DNA from: CAZBQC01 sp964494015
GTDB lineage: Bacteria; Bacillota_I; Bacilli_A; RF39; UBA660
Length of the DNA: 9,424 bases
Reading direction: 5' to 3'
NCBI GenBank assembly: GCA_964494015.1
Contig: CAZBQC010000032.1
Span: 1-9,424, forward strand
In this document: one piece after another, positions 7,532 to 9,424 of the stretch
How positions within the stretch are numbered: the stretch's first letter is position 1
Layout of the letters: each line of letters starts with the position of its first letter
Made by a program: the position numbers and the translations under genes
The notes under the pieces: model-generated
What the model was told of the DNA's origin: nothing
Database searches by the model: none
What the model saw: the letters and a program-made list of their open reading frames with translations, nothing else

Positions 7532-7578
7532 AAAAAATATCTAAATTAAATTAAAAAAATAATCTAACCTAGATATTT
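7531..7578 (-). terminator. Long wobble-paired hairpin with U-tract upstream of pflB
   Basis: In the minus-strand RNA, a 19-nt arm beginning AAATATCTAGG pairs along its full length with the arm ending TAGATATTT, across a six-T loop. Sixteen pairs are Watson-Crick and three are G-U. The wobble positions would be C-A mismatches in plus-strand RNA, so the structure is directional. A T run follows. It most likely is a backup terminator for rpmF; it also abuts the pflB -35 region. Confidence 0.55.
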
Positions 7579-7631
7579 CAACAAGATAAAATTTTTAGTT
7601 TGTCGTTTTTTGACATAAATTAGTCATCAAC

Positions 7632-7653
7632 AAAAAAACTACTATTTAGTAGT
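7632..7653 (-). terminator. Terminator overlapping the rpmF stop codon
   Basis: ACTACT, loop AAAT and AGTAGT are followed by six further Ts on the minus strand. The left arm encodes the last two Thr codons of L32 and the TAG stop lies in the loop/right arm, so the terminator is embedded in the end of the gene. The stem is only 6 bp, which may explain the second hairpin downstream. Confidence 0.55.
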
Positions 7654-7836
7654 GTCTTTTTCAACTTTTTTAATAACTTCTTTTCCTTTATAGTAACCAC
7701 ATTTTGGACATACTCTGTGTGGACGAATTGCTTCTTTACAATTTGGACAAAGTGTAGCATTTTTAGCATCTAGTGCATTATGAGCTCTTCTCATTCTTTT
7801 TCTAGTCTTTGATACTTTTCTAAATGGTACAGCCAT
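7642..7836 (-). CDS. rpmF: 50S ribosomal protein L32 (zinc-binding, four-cysteine form)
   Basis: A small basic protein of the large ribosomal subunit, 64 residues. The N-terminus MAVPFRKVSKTRKRMRRAH is the classic L32 start. A zinc ribbon is formed by LCPNC (Cys30, Cys33) and VCPKC (Cys43, Cys46), so this is the zinc-containing C+ form rather than the cysteine-free paralog made under zinc limitation. The open frame begins 3 codons earlier (7845), but ATG 7836 has AAGGAG 8 nt upstream and yields the conserved MAVP start. The C-terminal tail after the ribbon is rich in Lys and ends KDTTK. It has its own 5' leader and terminators, so it seems monocistronic. Nearby tmcAL fits the Bacillus-type ylbM-rpmF neighbourhood. 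Confidence 0.97.
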   Translation of the reverse strand: MAVPFRKVSKTRKRMRRAHNALDAKNATLCPNCKEAIRPHRVCPKCGYYKGKEVIKKVEKDTTK

Positions 7837-7898
7837 CTTTATCACTCCTTCCCTTCTTATCCCTAAACTTTTAATCGTTTAAGTGGAATCTCACATGC

Positions 7899-7930
7899 AA
7901 TATAATGACATAAATTAGGAATTAAATCAA
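7899..7930 (-). promoter_or_regulatory. Probable rpmF promoter region
   Basis: TTGATT (7930-7925) lies 17 nt upstream of CATTAT, and 20 nt upstream of the better -10 match TATATT (7904-7899). Neither pairing is ideal. Either would give an rpmF 5' leader of about 55-60 nt, in which I recognise no known leader structure. Confidence 0.35.
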
Positions 7931-7971
7931 GTATATTTACAAATTTTATGATAATAACTTCTTAAAATAAC

Positions 7972-8002
7972 AAAAAGATTTAAAATTAAAGTATTAAACC
8001 TT
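7972..8002 (-). terminator. Terminator of the unknown gene at 8043-8381
   Basis: On the minus strand AAGGTTTAA pairs with TTAAATCTT (nine pairs, one G-U) across a 10-nt loop, and the T run continues for three bases. It lies about 40 nt past the stop codon and separates this gene from rpmF. Confidence 0.5.
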
Positions 8003-8020
8003 AAGAATTTGATGAGCTAC

Positions 8021-8033
8021 TGCTAACTTAGCA
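8021..8033. repeat. 13-bp palindrome TGCTAACTTAGCA
   Basis: A perfect inverted repeat with 6-bp arms around one central base, 10 nt past the stop of the unknown gene. The 1-nt centre makes it unlikely to fold as a hairpin; it could be a binding dyad or chance. No function can be assigned. Confidence 0.3.
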
Positions 8034-8042
8034 TAGATAATT

Positions 8043-8381
8043 TTATTGGTTGTTAAGATAAAAAGCTCCGAGATAATTTTGTGATGCTCTTATTGCTCGT
8101 CTTTTACTAAACATTGTTCTTTTTCTACCGTCTTGTGTATAATAGTTACCAAATGGTTCTATATAATTAATAATATAACTGATCATTTTAGAATTTCTAA
8201 CCCTTGATATTAAGTATCTTGGATTTTGTAAATCAATAAATTTATCTTCTGATACTTTCTTTAATATCGTTAAATAATCATAACTAGATGGACCAATTGA
8301 TAAGATATCGGAATTAGTATCAGCACGAATAACAATGATACTAGCAAGATATAATTCATCAATATGATACTTTTCTAACAT
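8043..8381 (-). CDS. Hypothetical protein, 112 residues, unknown family
   Basis: I do not recognise this protein. It is probably a genuine gene: ATG 8381 has AAGGAG 10 nt upstream, promoter-like hexamers lie before it and a terminator-like hairpin after it. There is no signal peptide or convincing membrane helix, only a short hydrophobic strand (LYLASIIVIRA, 10-20). The middle (34-62) reads like alternating strand/helix with YDYLTILKKVSEDKFIDL, and the C-terminal third is strongly basic (GRKRTMFSKRRAIRAS, 85-100). No cysteines, histidine clusters or nucleotide-binding motifs are visible. A nucleic-acid or ribosome contact is possible from the basic patch but is only inference. It lies between rpmF and the divergent tmcAL, where Bacillus has the DUF177 gene ylbN. 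It is shorter than DUF177 proteins (about 170) and I see no resemblance. Confidence 0.75.
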   Translation of the reverse strand: MLEKYHIDELYLASIIVIRADTNSDILSIGPSSYDYLTILKKVSEDKFIDLQNPRYLISRVRNSKMISYIINYIEPFGNYYTQDGRKRTMFSKRRAIRASQNYLGAFYLNNQ

Positions 8382-8410
8382 CTTATCATTTCTCCTTAAT
8401 CAATATAATT

Positions 8411-8442
8411 ATTATACTATCTTTAAAAAAATTTAAAGTCAA
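8411..8442 (-). promoter_or_regulatory. Probable promoter of the unknown gene
   Basis: TTGACT (8442-8437) stands 17 nt before TAGTAT and 20 nt before a perfect TATAAT (8416-8411). The two -10 candidates overlap, so the exact start is uncertain. The region is divergent from the tmcAL promoter within a 153-nt intergenic stretch. Confidence 0.45.
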
Positions 8443-8486
8443 GGATTACCAACTATAATTATGAATTATTATTTCTTAATTAAATA

Positions 8487-8514
8487 TGCAAAAATTATCC
8501 ATTCATGATAAAAT
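8487..8514 (+). promoter_or_regulatory. Probable extended -10 promoter of tmcAL
   Basis: TGATAAAAT (8506-8514) matches an extended -10 element (TGn plus TAAAAT), 20 nt upstream of the tmcAL ATG. Only a poor -35 match (TGCAAA at 8487-8492, 16-nt spacer) is present, as at the pflB promoter. Confidence 0.45.
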
Positions 8515-8534
8515 AACTTCAAAGAGGTACACTT

Positions 8535-9424
8535 ATGAAAATTATTGGTATAATCTGTGAATATAATCCCTTTCATAATGGACACTTATATCACTTAGAG
8601 AAAATTAAAGAGATGTTTAGAGATAGTTTAATTATCTTGGTTATCTCGCCAACTTTTACACAAAGAGGAGAAATTTCTCTACTGACCAAGTGGCAAAAAA
8701 CAGAAATTGCTCTATCCTATCATGTCGATTTAGTAATTGAATTACCCTTTCCTTTTGCCACTCAAAGTGCTGACACCTTTGCCAAGGGTGCTGTCGATAT
8801 CTTAAATTATTTAAAATGTGATTACCTAGTCTTTGGCAGTGAATCCAACCAAGTCGAAGAATTAGTTAAAATTGCCAAAATAGTTACTGATAATCAGGAA
8901 TACGAAACATTAGTAAAAGGATATATGCAAGAAGGCAATAATTATCCGACTGCTCTATCCAAAGCCTTAAAAGATATCACTAATGTCAATTTAACCAAAC
9001 CTAATGATTTGTTAGGATTGAGCTACATAAAAGAAATAATTAGATTAAGTTCTAAAATGGAACCTATCACCATTAAGCGAACTAATGACTATCATGCTAA
9101 AGATTTAGATCAGGAAATAACGAGTGCTACTAGTATTAGAAATGGTCTAATCGAAAAGAAAGATATCAGTAAATTTATTCCCCTTCTTACCTTAAAACAT
9201 TTACCGCAAAATCTTCATTTTTTAGATATTTATTTTCAGCTTTTAAAATTCCAAATTATTAGTCATCTCGATGAACTTGATAAAATCCAAACTGTCGATG
9301 AAGGACTGGATAAAAGAATTAAAAAATATATTTTTAAAAGTAACAGTCTCGCTGAATTAATTGGATATCTTAAAACTAAACGCTATACTTACAACCGATT
9401 AAATAGAATGTTCATTCATATCTT
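8535..9424 (+). CDS. tmcAL: tRNA(Met) cytidine acetate ligase TmcAL (YlbM family), 3' end outside window
   Basis: Uses acetate and ATP, through an acetyl-AMP intermediate, to form N4-acetylcytidine at the wobble base of elongator tRNA-Met, which sharpens AUG decoding. My translation from ATG 8535 stays open for 296 codons to the window end; family members are about 400 residues, so roughly the last quarter is missing. The start has AGAGG 7 nt upstream. The N-terminus IGIICEYNPFHNGHLYHL contains the nucleotidyltransferase-type HNGH motif (14-17). Other family marks are the TFTQRGE block near residue 43, FGSES near residue 100, SATSIRNGL (197-205), and KRYTYNRLNRMF (282-293). It is the only plus-strand gene and is divergent from the unknown gene and rpmF; in Bacillus, ylbM likewise neighbours rpmF. 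Confidence 0.93.
   Translation, partial: MKIIGIICEYNPFHNGHLYHLEKIKEMFRDSLIILVISPTFTQRGEISLLTKWQKTEIALSYHVDLVIELPFPFATQSADTFAKGAVDILNYLKCDYLVFGSESNQVEELVKIAKIVTDNQEYETLVKGYMQEGNNYPTALSKALKDITNVNLTKPNDLLGLSYIKEIIRLSSKMEPITIKRTNDYHAKDLDQEITSATSIRNGLIEKKDISKFIPLLTLKHLPQNLHFLDIYFQLLKFQIISHLDELDKIQTVDEGLDKRIKKYIFKSNSLAELIGYLKTKRYTYNRLNRMFIHI

Noticed and set aside
7579..7631. Possible small RNA or leader peptide between the two hairpins downstream of rpmF
   Set aside because: No promoter hexamers, SD or stable fold beyond a 4-bp TGTC/GACA pairing; nothing supports an independent gene.
8455..8469. ATAATT-ATG-AATTAT inverted repeat in the tmcAL intergenic region
   Set aside because: Only A and T in the arms with a 3-nt centre; expected by chance in sequence this AT-rich, and not placed at a promoter element.
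1..9424. CRISPR array, transposon, prophage or defence island
   Set aside because: No spaced direct repeats, terminal inverted repeats, transposase or integrase motifs, or nuclease genes were seen; the genes are core metabolism, translation and pilins.

Overview
The window is AT-rich bacterial DNA (roughly one third G+C by eye). It has strong AGGAGG-type ribosome binding sites, sigma-A-like promoters (TTGAAA-N17-TATACT, extended TGnTATAAT) and compact terminators. The gene content is pyruvate formate-lyase with its activase, pyruvate phosphate dikinase, a four-cysteine L32, TmcAL and Gram-positive-style prepilins. Together these suggest an anaerobic, fermentative, low-GC Bacillota (Bacilli, Erysipelotrichia or an RF39-like gut lineage). 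The exact taxon is an inference. Trp codons that I checked are TGG and every complete gene ends in TAA or TAG.

Layout, left to right. (1) 62-1045, minus strand: two tandem paralogous type IV prepilin-like genes, about 67% identical, each with its own near-identical promoter. (2) 1175-3799, minus: ppdK, closed by a clear terminator. (3) 3899-7477, minus: a tight pflB-pflA-tdk operon with gaps of 7 and 17 nt; its terminator hairpin overlaps the -35 box of ppdK. (4) 7642-7836, minus: rpmF (L32), with a terminator that includes its own stop codon and a second, longer hairpin before the pfl promoter. (5) 8043-8381, minus: a 112-residue protein of unknown function. (6) 8535 to the window end, plus: the first 296 codons of tmcAL (ylbM family), divergent from the unknown gene.

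The metabolic core is coherent. PPDK interconverts PEP and pyruvate using AMP/PPi or ATP/Pi. PflB, switched on by the radical-SAM enzyme PflA, cleaves pyruvate to acetyl-CoA and formate. Tdk salvages thymidine and appears to be translated from the same message as pflBA. The right part is a translation-related neighbourhood (tRNA-Met modification, ribosomal protein L32). It resembles the Bacillus ylbM-ylbN-rpmF order, but the unknown 112-residue gene sits where the DUF177 gene (ylbN/yceD) would be expected.

I see no CRISPR array, transposase, prophage gene, tRNA or rRNA. Most of the window is ordinary housekeeping sequence. The items most worth a second look are the duplicated pilin cassette, the unknown gene at 8043-8381, and the promoter/terminator overlaps at ppdK and pflB. 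No gene-free stretch exceeds about 210 bases.
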